Below are positions 10,418 to 23,027 of a DNA stretch of 64,000 bases, piece by piece. The DNA is taken from positions 62,773,821 to 62,837,820 of the forward strand of contig NC_083346.1 of NCBI RefSeq assembly GCF_019175385.1. Reading direction: 5' to 3'. Source of the DNA: Lycium barbarum (Eukaryota > Streptophyta > Magnoliopsida > Solanales > Solanaceae). The notes under the pieces are model-generated. The model was not told where the DNA came from, searched no databases, and was given only the letters and a program-made list of their open reading frames with translations. The translations under genes were made by a program, and so were the position numbers. The number at the start of each line of letters is the position of its first letter. Within the stretch, counting starts at the first letter, position 1.

Positions 10418-13033
10418 TCGTAGGCCTTGGCCAAGTCTTCACAGCTTCTATTTTCTGAGTGTCGACTCGGATGCCATCATCTGAAATAACATGGCCTAGA
10501 AACGCCACAGAATTTAGCCAAAACTCGCACTTTGAGAACTGCGCATATAATTCTCGGGCTCGGAGAACGCCAAGAACAATTCTTAGGTGGTCTGCATGTT
10601 CTGACTCTGTGCGAGAATATACCAGAATATCGTCGATAAATACTATCACGAAGAGATCCAAAAATGGCCTGAACACATTATTCATTAAATTCATGAACAC
10701 CGCCGGGGAATTTGTCAATCCAAACGACATCACTCGGAACTCGTAGTGACCATATCTTGTCCTGAAGGCAGTCTTAGGAATATCTGCTTCTCTAATTCTC
10801 ACCTGATGATAACCCGATCTCAGATCTATCTAGGAAAACCACTTAGCGCCCTGTAACTGATCAAACAAATCATCGATTCTGGGAAGAGGATATTTATTCT
10901 TTGTTGTTACCTTGTTCAACTGTCTGTAGTCGATACACATTCGTAGATATCCGTCCTTCTTCTTTACGAACAGGACTGGTGCTCCCCACGACTAAGAACT
11001 GGGTCTTATAAACCCCTTCTCAAGTAAATCTTTTAGTTGTGCTTTTAGCTCTTTCAGTTTTGCCGGAGCCATTCGATAAGGGGGAATGGAAATAGGCTCG
11101 GCATCTGGTAATACATCGATAGCAAAGTCGATTTCCCTTTCTGGAGGAAGACCTGGAAGTTCATCCGGGAATACATCTGGAAACTCATTTACTACCGGGA
11201 CAGATTGGAAAACTGGTGGCCTTGCCTCCGTATCATGAACCCGAACTAGATGATAAATATAGCCCTTGGCTATCATCTTTCTCGCCTTGAGGTAGGAAAT
11301 AAACCTACCCCTAGGGGATGCTGTGTTACCCTTCCATTCAAGTACGGGCTCTCCCGGAAACTGGAATCGAACCATTTTCGTCCGGCAATCAACATTAGCA
11401 TAGCACGAGGCCAACCAATCCATTCCCATAATCGCGTCGAAGTCTATCATTTCTAGCTCGATCAAATCAGCTCGAGTCTGGCGGTCACATATCACAACGA
11501 CACAATTTGTATATACCTTCCTCGCTATTACGGGATCACCAACCGGAGTGAACACCTCGAAAGGTTTAATTAGCTCAGGCTTCACCCCAATACAATCAGC
11601 AACATATGGGGTAACATAGGAGAAAGTAGAACCCGGATCAATCAAAGCATATACCTCACGGGAAAATATAATCAAGGTACCTGTGACAACATCGGGGGAG
11701 GATTCAAGATCCTGTCGCCCTGCTAAAGCATATACGCAGGGCTGAACAGCGCCGGAAGTAGATGCTCCCCCTCTACCTCTGCCTCTACCTGCTGTAGTCT
11801 GGGAAGTCTGTGTTGTCGGACGCACCGAAGAAGAACCCGATGCTGAACTTGTGGGATGAGTCCCTGCTCATCTCTCACCGAAGGGCAATCCCTCATTATG
11901 TGACCAACTTGCCTGCATGCATAACAAGCATAGGTACCCTGACGACACTGTCCAGAATGTAATTTACCGCACTGGCTACACCGCGGTACTGGGGGTCTCC
12001 TCTGGCTAAAATCTCCCTTGAACTGAAAATCTGAGGCCCTCGAGCTCTGGCCCTGCCCTGATTGAAAACAACGGTCAAACCTCCTATCTGAGAATCGGGG
12101 AGGCACACTGGTCGCTGGCTGACCTAAGTGCCTAGAATGCATCTGTCTCGATCCCCCTCTATACTCACTGCTTGCCCCCGTAGATCTAGCTCTCTTACCT
12201 TGCCTTCGGTCATTATCCCGATCACTTCTTTGCTGCTGTTGTCGTTCCTCCAGGTTCTGAGCATGTGCCTGTATTCGGGAAATATCCATCCCATCTTGCA
12301 AGGAGGCTGTCAAGCAATCTCTAAATAGGTGTGGCCCCAAACCACTCACAAATCTATGAACCCGATCGCCCATATCAGCCACCATAGTCGGGGCATACCT
12401 GGCCAGGGAATTAAACTGCATACTATACTCTCGGGCACTCATACTTCCTTGCTTTAAATTCAAGAACCTGTCCGCTCTAGCTCGGCGGACCTCAGGCGGC
12501 AAGTAATGACGAATAAAGGCATCCACAAATTCTTGCCAAACGGGAGGTGGTGCATTCTCTCCTCTTGATATTATCCAATTTTTGTACCATAGCACCGCCA
12601 CATCGCGGAGTCTATAAGAGGCCAACTATACCGATTCGGTCTCAGAAGCATGCATAAGTTTCAGCGTCCTCGACATCTCATCAACAAAGCCTTGGGGGTC
12701 CTCATCCGGCTTCGACCCGAAAAATTTCGCTGGGTTTAAAGTCAAGAAATCACGGGCTCTCGTACTGGCCGATCGATCACTTGGGCCTGCATTCTGTCGT
12801 TGTGCCTGAGCGGCGACCAACTGCGTCAATAAATGTATGGCCTCGGATACCTGTTGACCCGAAGTAACTGGCGGAGGAATTGGGACTGAGGCTCCTCCCT
12901 GCTCTCCTACATTAGGCGAGGCCTCATTCTGTGATTCACTTTCCCCTACATTCGCCGGAGGCTCCCTTTCTGCCCGCTTCTTCGTCGTAGCTTTGCCTTT
13001 CTGGGCAGCTGTAGCTTTTCCTTTCAGCGGCAT
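10418..13033 (-). pseudogene. Ty3/gypsy gag-protease-RT, 3' truncated (copy B3)
   Basis: Minus-strand copy: gag from ATG 13033 (MPLKGKATAAQKGK, without the extra A seen in B1 and B4), capsid, a CX2CX4HX4C knuckle (CYACRQVGHIMRDC, near 11900), protease ('[13 protein letters not shown]', about 11610) and RT down to 10418 with '[12 protein letters not shown]'. Damage includes a TAG near 12623, a one-base frameshift near 11870, a TAG at 10992-10994 and a stop near 10830. The RT ends at 10418, so the end of RT, RNase H and the integrase are missing. There it is joined to plus-strand gag through an 8-bp filler. Confidence 0.88.
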
Positions 13034-13216
13034 TCTGAAATCACAACGCAGTTTTAGGGGAGGATAAAATCCTATGCATAGCTCTATCGCACGATCTAGT
13101 AAAAAGGAAGATGGTCATTTTCCTAAATGCCCTGTAGCCTCTTGTTTATTGATGTGGCGCGCAACACACCAAAAACAAGACTCTACTAGACACGGCTCGT
13201 ATACACTTCCTAGGAT

Positions 13217-13233
13217 GAACTACTTTGATACCA
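13217..13233 (-). other. Decayed primer binding site, copy B3
   Basis: The minus strand reads TGGTATCAAAGTAGTTC, two transitions away from the intact PBS at 9571. It lies four bases from the LTR end at 13238. The transitions fit methylation-linked decay and would weaken tRNA priming. Confidence 0.75.
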
Positions 13234-13237
13234 CTTC

Positions 13238-15413
13238 TGTCACGACCCAGCTAGGGGCCGCGACGGGTACCCGGGGCTAACCGCCGAGCACCACTCGTTC
13301 TATTACCCTCCTTACCCGATTAATGCCTTATCATCACATTTATGCTTAAAACATGGAAAAAGATCATAACTTATATGCAAACATAAACACTTGTGTATAT
13401 AGAAAGGTTTGGTACACTAAAATAATGAGTGCACGTATACATGAAAGATGTGAGACCATGACACCCACACTATGCATCTACGAGCCTCTACTGACATACC
13501 ATACAATGGACGGAACAAGACTCCGTCATGCCCAAAAAATATATATACATATGTACCAAAAGAGAAATCACAAGCACCTCCGAACAATGGAGTGCTCTCA
13601 ACAGCTGAAAGCTCCTAAGTATCTGGATCAAGCTCGCCTCCCTGTCTACCTGTGGGCATGAACGCAGCGTCCAAAGAAGGGACGTCAGTACGAATATTGT
13701 ACTGAGTATGAGAGGCATGAACAATGAAGAAAGGCATCAATATTATAATGAGAGCATCAATATAAAGCATATGGATCTGACCGATAATCATAAATGGAAT
13801 AATGCATGCTGTCTTACTCATACTTATCATCGTAACATGTATGCATCATGTGCCAGTTGCCCGCGTCCAGGCCTCCCGCGTCCGGGGTACCATCTCATGC
13901 CGCCGACTAGTGGTGTCTGCCCACGCCCGAAGGTCGTGGTGTATCCGTATCGCCGCCCGCCGAAGCGGTGTCTACCCGGCCAACTAGGCCCAGTATGCAA
14001 TGCTCATGCCATGCTTATCATAAAATAATCATAATAATGTACTTATTGTAAAATACTTATCTTATCATAACACATGCGTAAGGTTTAAGAACAACTTTAC
14101 TCTATCGGGGTGACGTAAGGTCGTGACCCCCCCCCCCCCCCCCGATGACTTTATGGAGCAATTACGGACATTCTGCCTCACCTTGAAAGGACTAGTACAT
14201 AAGGTGAGTGTAGGCAAGGACTAACATCATCATATCGTATAACTTATCTCATATAGACATTTAACTTTTTGGAATGTAGAAGCTCATGGAAAGATGGCAA
14301 TTCGGACTATAAGATTCATGTCATTGGAAAGAAAGGACTAGCCTCACATACCTTGTCGTTTAGCTAAGTTGTTGTCCACTTATTCTCCTTCGATACCACG
14401 TCGTCACCTTCATGAGAGAATTCGTATTACATTAGTTAATCGACTATGAGCACACATCGTTATCCCTAGAGAAAATTAGGCGGCATTTCCTTTGAGTTTA
14501 ACACTTATATCATGACCTATACACCATTTTTAACGTATTCATAATTATAACACGTCAACTTCTATGATTCCATCCAACTACCATTCCATAGTGACACCAT
14601 TTACTCAATCATGACCCATTCCTATGTTCTTCTACATTTTAAGTATCTAAGCCTTCCAATACCTTGAATCATGTGGTATAGTCATGAAAGATACCTTAAA
14701 TGATGATTGAACAGGCCTTGAGTTGAAATACTTCACTTAGCCAAAACCCTAGTTCCACCCTTTTAAGGATTTCTTGACTTAGATGATCCTTTGATGCGTT
14801 CTTACACTTGTTTTCATGAACTTAGTGGTGTTGATCTTGATGTTCCCTTTGATTCTCTTGAATTCTTATGGAGGAAATATTTGGAGAGTTCTAGAGCATT
14901 CTTGAGTTGTATGGATGAATAATGAAATGTAATGAAGCCTAAGTCCCTTTTAATAATCACAAAACTGATCTTTAATGAAACATTGTCGGGATGAACAGTG
15001 GTCGTAAACCACAGTTTACGGACCGTATTGTGGTTTACAGTCCGTCCTCCACGATCGTCTTTAAGCATTTCAAAAACAGAAAGTTTGGCTGAGGGACATG
15101 GCAGTTTACGACCGAGGTTTACGGTCCGTAAACCAGTTTACGGGCCGTCCTCCAAGTCGTTTTTAGCCATTTCAACACTTTGACAGAACTTGAAATTTTT
15201 GGACAGATGGAGGACGATTGCACTATACGGTCCGTAAATCACTTTACGGGCCGTATAGTGCCCTTTACGACCAATGTGCTGAAAATTTTCCGCCACCTTC
15301 TTATTTCCAAAAATTCACAATTAGCCATTCCCGACTTAATAAAACATCATCCACTCAAGCCCTTCATTGTTCTACTCATCACACAAGTATGGAAAATTTT
15401 CCGAGGTGTAACA
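13238..15413 (-). mobile_element. 5' LTR of copy B3
   Basis: Complete 2176-bp LTR in minus orientation with TG..CA ends next to the PBS. It contains the shared core (13651-13718), the CTCACCTT hairpin (14177-14208), a run of 17 C (14127-14143) and the 42-bp palindrome (15220-15261). Beyond 15413 lies LTR sequence of another family with the same orientation, so this element probably inserted into that LTR (candidate TSD acgga, 15414-15418). The other LTR of copy B3 is not in the window. Confidence 0.85.
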
Positions 15414-15824
15414 ACGGACCCTTATACGGTCCGTATAAAGTTTCACGGTCCGCATAAGGTAGTCGTGTAACTCACAGTTTTTCCGAAATTGTCCTTGTCG
15501 TTTCGTTTGATCTCCAATCCTTATACAACCTTCTTAACACTTGTTTAGTACTTCTTCAATGATCTAAACATCCCTATAACTCGCCCTCAAGGCCTTACAA
15601 AACAATTCTTAACGCAATGATTTACGAACCCTTCCTAAACCCTACTTATACTCCACTTGTCCTTATCATTCCTTACTTCATCAATTTATATAACTTCAAA
15701 ATCTTAAGGTATGCATCCTAGGACCACTAAATATCCGTCTTATAGTCTTAAGAACTTCCTATTACCCTTAAGCTCGCATTGATTCATTCACTACACGACG
15801 ATATGAAATTTCCAAGGTGTAACA
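15414..15824 (-). mobile_element. D-like LTR remnant (start of LTR)
   Basis: The reverse complement resembles the first ~400 bp of the D LTR at 16175 (TGTTACACCTTGGAAATT.., 'gcgagcttaagg', 'agttacacgac', TACGGNCCGTA units) but with visible divergence, so it is an older copy. It ends at 15824 with the LTR terminus. Confidence 0.65.
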
Positions 15825-16169
15825 GAAAATGACCCAAAAATGAAATCTATATCCAATTTAAAAGAACCAAAGTCGGCCACCGCCATAGTGGGTCCCAAAA
15901 GAGGTTGCCTGCGCAGTCTCGCTAACGCGCGAATATCTCTCTACTCCGACGTCACATCGATGAACGGTTTAACGCAATGGAAACTAGACTCATAGACCTT
16001 TAATTTGGTGTGTCAACCACCGCGTAACACCAGGTCTATTGGGTGAAAAGCTCAGTGAAATTAGACCCAAATTTCAGCAAAATTATGAACGTAACTTGCG
16101 CTAACTTTCGCCGACTTTTATTTTACAACTTGCTTGACTTCAACACTTAACATACGAATGTTATATGAT
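15825..16169. repeat. Unassigned repetitive flank of element D
   Basis: There is no ORF or RNA gene. The stretch has the look of old LTR sequence ('gtttaacgcaatggaaactag', 'gcgcagtctcgctaacgcgcg'), but I cannot place it in a family. It is the target into which D inserted and resumes at 50177. Confidence 0.4.
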
Positions 16170-16174
16170 TCAAG

Positions 16175-18676
16175 TGTTACAGCTTGGAAAATTCATGTCA
16201 TCATGTAGTGAGTGAACGACTGCGAGCTTAAGGATAACAGGAAGTTCTTAAGATTATAAGACGGATAATTAGTGGTCCAAGAATGCATACGTTAAGATCT
16301 TGAAGTTATATGAGTTGATGGGATAAGAATTGATAAGGATAAGTGAAGTATAAGTGAGGTTTAGGAAAGGTTTCATAAATTTTTGCGTTAAGAATTGTTT
16401 TGCAAGGCCTTGAGGGAGAGTTATAGGGATGTTTAGATCATTAATGAAGTATTAAACAAATGTTAAGAAGGTTGTATAAGGATTGGAGATCAAATGAAAT
16501 GACGAGAACAACTTCGGGAATACTGTGAGTTACACGACCATATTATACGGCCCGTGGAATGTTATACGGACCGTATATTTGTCCGCATAACCCAACAGCA
16601 ACTATGTGTTCCATGGTGGTGAACCACGGACAATTATACAGCCCGTGAAATGTTATACGGACTGTATAAGTGTTCCGTATAAGTCCCGACGGGCTGAGTT
16701 ATTCCAAGTATTTAAATGTGATCCCACTTCATTTTATTCATTCTCCACACTTCACCACTTCTCTCCAAGCTTCTAGAGGGTTCCATACACACTTCATATA
16801 CAAGAATTCAAATGAAAGCAAAGATCAATATCAAGAATCCAAGTGAATCAAGTGCAAGAAGCTCACTAGGGTTCCTCCAAGTCAAAAATTCTCTTGGGAG
16901 TGAAGTTAGGGTTTTCTCCAAGTAAAGTATTGCCAACCAAAACCCGTTCCTACGCATTCAAAGGTGAGTTTCATGATTTCTCCATGTTGTTTAAACTATG
17001 GAAAGGTTGAAACACTTGGATTTTGGAAGAAAATGGAAAATGGGTTACAAAAGATAAAATTAGTGACAATTGTGAGTAATAGATTAATATGAATCATGAA
17101 TCTTGATATGTTGAGATTGTAATCACGTTATGAATGATGTTAGGAGTATGAGAGAAACATTAGATGAGAATGAATGTAACGTTGTAGTATGATTATGACT
17201 ATGGATGACCATGAGAGTAAATTGTGGGAATTGAATAATGATGACGATAATCTGAATGTTATTATTGACATTGGGAGTTGAAATATGATATGGGGAAAGT
17301 AGTAGAAACAAAGGAAATGCTGCCCAATTTTCTTTAGCTTTAGTAAGCACGTTTAAGTAATCGATTGTCTAATGTTCATGCGACTTCTCTTGAAGGTAGA
17401 AACGTGAGCATCAAAGGAGAAAAAGCAAGTGATAGATTAGTTAAACGAAAAAGGTATGTGATGTTAGTCCTTTCTTTCTATGGCATGAATCCGATGGCAT
17501 AATTTTTCCTTCTTCCTCATGAATCCTATATATCTCAGAAAACTAATAGCCTATGTCCACGAATAGCCATATGAGATGAGAGATACATTATGACTTCAAT
17601 AATGATAATAATGAGTTAAGTATAAAGATTCTAGAGTTCATGATATGATGTTCCTATAACGCTAATGATGTTATATATTGTATACACTCACCTTATATAT
17701 TATTTCCTTCAAGGTGAGGCAGAATACCATAAAGTTAATGATGTCGTTTATCGTACACACTCACCTTCTATATTATTTCCTTCAAGGTGAGGCAGAATAC
17801 CATGAAGTTAATGATGTCATTTATTGTATACACTCACCTTATATACTATTTCCTTCAAGGTGAGGCAGAATACTTATAAATGTTCCTTAATGGAATCGGA
17901 GGTTCACGACCTTATGTTACCTCGATAAAGTATAGTTATCTTTGAGTTATTATACATGCATTATGATGAGTATATGTAATGATATTACACTGTGCCCATA
18001 TGGCACGGGCAGACACACCACTGCAGTGGGCAGCTTATACCCCAGACGCGGGAGGCTTGGACGCAGGTTAATTATTATCACACCGTGCCTATATGGACGG
18101 GCAGCTTATACACTTGTACATTTATACATACATGATATGATGATGATTATGAGTAAACCAGCATGTGCTATTTCCTTTATAAGTGACAGTCATATACAGT
18201 TGCTCCTTATTGATGCTTCCTTTATCTTATTGATGTATTTTCATTACTTATGCCTCTCATACTCAGTACAATATTTTTTTTTCTTTGGACACTGTGTTCA
18301 TGCCCACAGGTAGACAAAGAGGTGAGCTTGATCCAGACTCGTAGGAGCTAGTAGCTGATTTGAGAGCACTCCATTGTTTCGGAGGTGCCTTTGATTATTC
18401 TTTTGTGTACATATGTATATTTTGGGCACGACGGGGTCCTGTCCCGTCCCTATGTCTAGCACTCTAGTAGAGGCTCGTAGGTACGCGGTGTGGGTGATAT
18501 GGTCTCACCAGGGTATAACTGTATATATATATATATTATAATTTTGATAGCCGAAAGACTTATGTATATAAAAGTATTTATGTTCTCAAATGGAAGATGA
18601 TTTTCTTATGATTTGAGCATGAACTTGATAAAAGAACGTTCAATGAGTATGATGTGTAGTAGAACGAGTGGTGCTC
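16175..18676 (+). mobile_element. 5' LTR of element D, 3' end missing
   Basis: It starts TGTTACAGCTTGG after TSD tcaag (16170-16174). It is closely similar to the 3' LTR (45099-45160 plus 47678-50171). It stops at 'gtggtgctc', about 55 bp short of the LTR end seen at 50117-50171, and passes into element C sequence. It contains TACGGNCCGTA palindromes (16540-16680), a triplicated 73-bp unit and a damaged copy of the shared core (18240-18312, where the 'cgtactgacgtc' part is replaced by T-rich sequence). Confidence 0.87.
17687..17864 (+). repeat. 73-bp tandem repeat, three units, each a hairpin
   Basis: Hairpins CTCACCTT..AAGGTGAG start at 17687, 17760 and 17833, an exact 73-bp period. Each has 8-bp arms and a ~16-nt AT-rich loop. 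The related LTRs (8602, 14177, 20074, 29972) have only one such hairpin. The same triplication is in D's other LTR (49101-49313). Confidence 0.85.
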
Positions 18677-18758
18677 TAATTTCCCTTAGGCTACTCTAAC
18701 ATCTCATTTGCCTCATGTCTCACTTTATAGGACTCTTAGTTCACTTCCCAGGGGGTCA
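18677..18758 (-). mobile_element. Fragment of element C internal region
   Basis: It matches 33410-33492 with a few changes. It continues at 28190 on the far side of element A; the last five bases (ggtca, 18754-18758) are A's target duplication. It is the truncated end of the extra C internal copy. Confidence 0.85.
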
Positions 18759-21700
18759 TGTCACGACCCGACTTAGGGGCCGTGACGAGTACCCGATACT
18801 TGTACCGAGCACCCCTTACTTATCATCTTACCTGTACCTGTTAGCAAGCCGTATGAATAGTGCCATTTTTTTTTCTTTTTTGAACTGAGCATTAACATTA
18901 GCAGCGTCATTATGAACATAGACTAGTAAGCTTCGCTATTACTTCATATAGTAGCATTAAGATGCCAAATTACCACATATCTAACTATACATAACTGACG
19001 GTGCATATCTGTCTACGAGCCTCTAGACATAGTGCACTTATACATAGAAAGGGCCGAGTACTGTCGTGCCCGAAAATACATAAACAAAATAGTACCACTG
19101 GAGTGAGGCTCCGGAACAACTGGAGCGCTGTAGAGTATCGCTGGTAGAACTCCTAAGGATCAAGTCCACCTGTCTACTGACCTGCGCGGCATGAACGCAG
19201 CGTCCACAAGAAGGGACGTCAGTACGAATAGTGTACCGAGTATGTAAGGCATGGAAAATGAGACAAGTAATAACATAGTGTATAATTAATAATGTCAAGG
19301 AGTCATAGAAAATAGAACTTATATCATATCATGTATTATCATATTGTATCGTATTGTATCGTATCATAACATGTCAGGCTATAGTACCTCATATCATAGT
19401 ACATCGTATCATAGTATAGCATGTTATAGCGTGTCGTGTCATAGCATAGCGTGTCATAGCATGTCTTACCATAGGATAGCATGTCATAGCGTATCATAGC
19501 ATAGCATAACTTGTCATATCATGTCCTGTCGTGGCAGATCATAGCATATCATGTCATAGTATAGCTTACCGCAGCATATCTTATCATAGCATGTCTGGTC
19601 ATGACATGGTAGGTCACATCGTAGTGCCGAACAATGCCGGCTCACCCACATAGCGCCGATATACACCGGCTCACCCATATATACCGCGTCCGGGCACCCC
19701 GCGTCCGGGATGATAAGCCAGCTGATCAGGTGGCAGTGAAACATATTTCCCTTCCCATTTCCCCCATGTATCCTTTCCCCCCCCCCCCCCCCCAACCCAG
19801 GTTCATATACATAGCTTGCATACATATACATGTCTTATATACATTTACTTATCTTATATACATATGTATCTTTTATATACTTATACATATCTTATATACA
19901 TATACATGCTTTATATATATATATATACATGTCTTATATACATAGACATGTTTTCTATATGTATATATCCTATAAGCACACAAGGGAGCCCAAGGAAAAA
20001 TCATATAGCCATCGAAGCGGCGTAAGGCCGATGACCTCCGATTACATTATGGAATACTCGTGATCGCTCTTGTCTCACCTCGAAGGGACGAATATTTTAA
20101 GGTGAGATGGTCAACGGAGAATAGTATTAAAGTAAACGTAGAATGAAATTGTGGGCATCATAGGTGACAGTTCATAAACTTTGAAATCTTTAGAAAATAA
20201 AGTCACAGCTAGGAAATATAAACAAGATTCAAAAATTAATTTATCATTTTCATATTTACATAAGATACTTAGCTTAGTTATCTTGGTCATAGAGTCGTTC
20301 CGGTAGTGCGTATCATAGGCATATCCTCTTATCTAACGTCATTGTTATCATTACCGTCATGGAAGGGTCCTCGTTGGAGGAGTCATAGTACTTATCATTT
20401 GGTAACGAAATCGGGATCAAAAGTTCCCTTTGGATTCACTTCTAATAAGTCAAGCAACACTGTAAGGAAAAGTCCGAGAGTAGCGGGCCCACCTCGGGCC
20501 GGATGGAGTGGCGTATGTTATTTACATATATTACGTGTCATGTCATTACTTGTGAGGGTTCTAGGGTAATCGGGTCCCACTCGTGCAAGTTCTAAGGGTT
20601 TAAGAGGTCTTTCCATCATTTGCACACTTTCTAGTTCAATTCTATTGAACAAAAAGTGGAAAACTTTAGGTGCGGATTCCGGGGACTAGGGTTGTCCCCG
20701 AGGCTCGTACCCGACTTATTACAGCTAAGACATGCCATATAAAGAAGAGTGAAGCCTTACATACCTCTTTCCGCTCCTTTTGCTATTCCAAATTCACGTC
20801 GCAATCTCGTCAAAATCTGCAAATTGGTCATGTTTACCAAAACTCCTATTAGGATTCTTAGAGTTAGAATCTTAAGGAAACACTTGACTACCGAAATTTC
20901 GGCAGCACTTCCCCTATAAATGCTCCATCCCACCAAGTTCAACTTGGCTAATTTCAATCAACAACAACCCGGGAATTCAAACCCGGCCAAATTATCAACC
21001 ACAACTCCAATAACAACAACACTAACAACTTCTACATTCAATCAACTTACTACTCCTTCTAAAAACTTTCTAACTTTAATGAAAACAATAGCAACCTCAT
21101 AATCTATATTCCAACAACATCATACTAGCCACATTACCTTCCACGCATGCAAGAACATTACATTCCATTCATATAACTTCTAAAACAAGTCTCCACTACT
21201 ACAACTTCACTAAGGTCCTTAGACATTCATTAACAACATAGAGTCCACAACATAACAACAAGCAAAATATTAAATAAAATTGACTTATTCTCTTCCATCT
21301 TTCACCATAACCACACGACCAACACCAACATACACACTACCACCTCTCAAAATTCATTCAACTTCCATTATCAATATAGTATTTACAACAACAACAACCA
21401 AACACTAAACAAAATAATTGAAACATGATTCCTACACATATATATATACACGGCCACATACCAATTTCCTCTTCTTCATGAATTTCATCCATTTTATCAT
21501 ACTACAACACATATAAACCATGTATAACACATAAAACAAGACTAGAATTTACCTTTCTTCTTCAACTTCTCACTTGACTACAACTTGGCAACTTGTATGA
21601 TTTTGGATCTTTTTTTGCTCCAACAACAACTCCACCTTGTAAAGCACCCTTTACTTGGTAGGGATTGATTTTTGAAGAATTTTTATCAATTTTTCTCATG

Positions 21701-22295
21701 GACTTTCTCTATGGACGAAATGGCCCTTCCAATTTTCTCCTTCTTTCTTTTCTTCTTCTTTCTTGAAAACTCTAGAGAGTTCAATGGATAAGATGACTAC
21801 TAAGTCATCTTTTATTTTAAAATTAGCCCCCACATGGGCCTAACCCATACTATGGCCGGTTGGGCCTCACAAATTTGGGCCGTATTATTTTTTTTTTTTT
21901 TTGGGCCAACTCGGTTTGGTCCCGAGTTGGGCCTAGCCCACTGACCTTTCTACCTTAAAACGTTCATATCTCCTTGTACCGACGTCACCTGGCGACCCAC
22001 GAACTATGGTTGGAAAGCTAATTCAATTATCTACAACTTCTAGTTCTTGGTACTTTTCCAAATTCCAAACTTATAATACCGTTTTTGCCCCTTGAAGTCA
22101 GATCGCCCGAAAACGTTTTCTTAAAAATATTCGTTTGGAGGACTTCCACTTTGATTTGGCCCAAGGGTCCTTCTTGAGTTGTGTTTAACTTCTCATATGT
22201 GATTCATATGAATTTTCAGATGTCCCAAAAAAAATCTCGATGTGTGGGCCCCACCTCAGCAATTAATCTGACGTTCAAAAATACGGGATATAACA
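18759..22295 (-). mobile_element. 3' LTR of element A
   Basis: 3537 bp with TGT..ACA ends. It contains the shared core (about 19190-19252), ~300 bp of degenerate short repeats built on 'catagcat/atcatag' (19320-19620), a run of 17 C (19777-19793), the hairpin at 20074-20106, and the palindrome CCGAAATTTCGG (20891-20902) near the TATA-like 'ctataaatg'. Small ORFs in the 'tatatacata' tract (about 19800-19960) are simple-sequence artefacts. Confidence 0.9.
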
Positions 22296-22297
22296 TT

Positions 22298-22338
22298 CTC
22301 CCCCCCCCCCCTTTTAGAACATTCGTCCTCGAATGTTA
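22298..22338 (-). other. Polypurine tract plus palindrome, element A
   Basis: On the minus strand an A/G tract (complement of 22298-22315, including 12 G) directly precedes the 3' LTR. The conserved palindrome GAACATTCG/CGAATGTTC (22317-22338) lies just upstream of it. Confidence 0.8.
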
Positions 22339-23027
22339 AACTAGCCTCATAGTGTATTATAATACTTCGGGGAGGTCTCCTTTGTAATTATCTCACACGT
22401 CGCTTAACATATCCATTTTAGGGACTTAGGTTGCCCGTAGGCCGTAGGCCAATTGAGTTAGCTCCGAACACTGGCCTGCGTTAATAAGTCCCTCTTGTTC
22501 ATTCTTGAATCGTCATAGTCCATTTCAGGTCTAACATGTCTGCCTCTTCTGCTAGCCTAGTCCGTTTCCGCCTACATGGCTGCTATATGGTTCCTGACCA
22601 CTCCACACACTCTAATTTACATTAGACTACCCAATTTCACAGTCGTTTCTTGTTCCCACATTTATGAAATTTTCAGCATTTTTCCCAGGGGGTCACCCAT
22701 CATGAAATTACTCCCACCTGAGCACGCTTAACCTTGAAACTTTAATACATTTCAGTGTCTCGGTGTTAGTATTTTTACCTCCGCTTCCCCGTACTACCTA
22801 TATCACATAATATGGGGCAAGTTGGGGTCTCGGCAATGTTCAAAACGCCCTCGTAACGCATCTTTCTCTTTTAATGACTATTTTAGCCTTCGTGGTCACT
22901 AATATTCACTTCGTATTCGTGTGTATGGTTACTCTTGTCCTGAATTTTCCCGAATTCTTTATATGTTCCATAATACAAGGGACGGTGCAAGATAAGGTAA
23001 AATCCAATTCAATTTAACATCCATATA
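22339..23027 (-). other. Noncoding internal part of element A
   Basis: There is no ORF with recognisable motifs. The part from about 22680 to 22920 is homologous to element C's internal region (33480-33720), including 'gggggtcacccatc', so A and C are related. Gag ends at about 23040 and pol is missing between. Confidence 0.65.

Noticed and set aside
14127..14143. Poly-C runs (also 19777-19793, 25667-25688) as functional i-motif/G4 elements
   Set aside because: Lengths differ between otherwise near-identical LTRs and are error-prone in sequencing; no conserved position across families.
17687..17864. CRISPR-like repeat array
   Set aside because: Three units with no unique spacers, inside a plant LTR; it is a tandem duplication.
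19634..20063. Overlapping frames rich in Tyr, Ile and His
   Set aside because: They translate a 'tatatacata' simple-sequence tract and a poly-C run inside the A LTR; repeated at 25524-25958 for the same reason.
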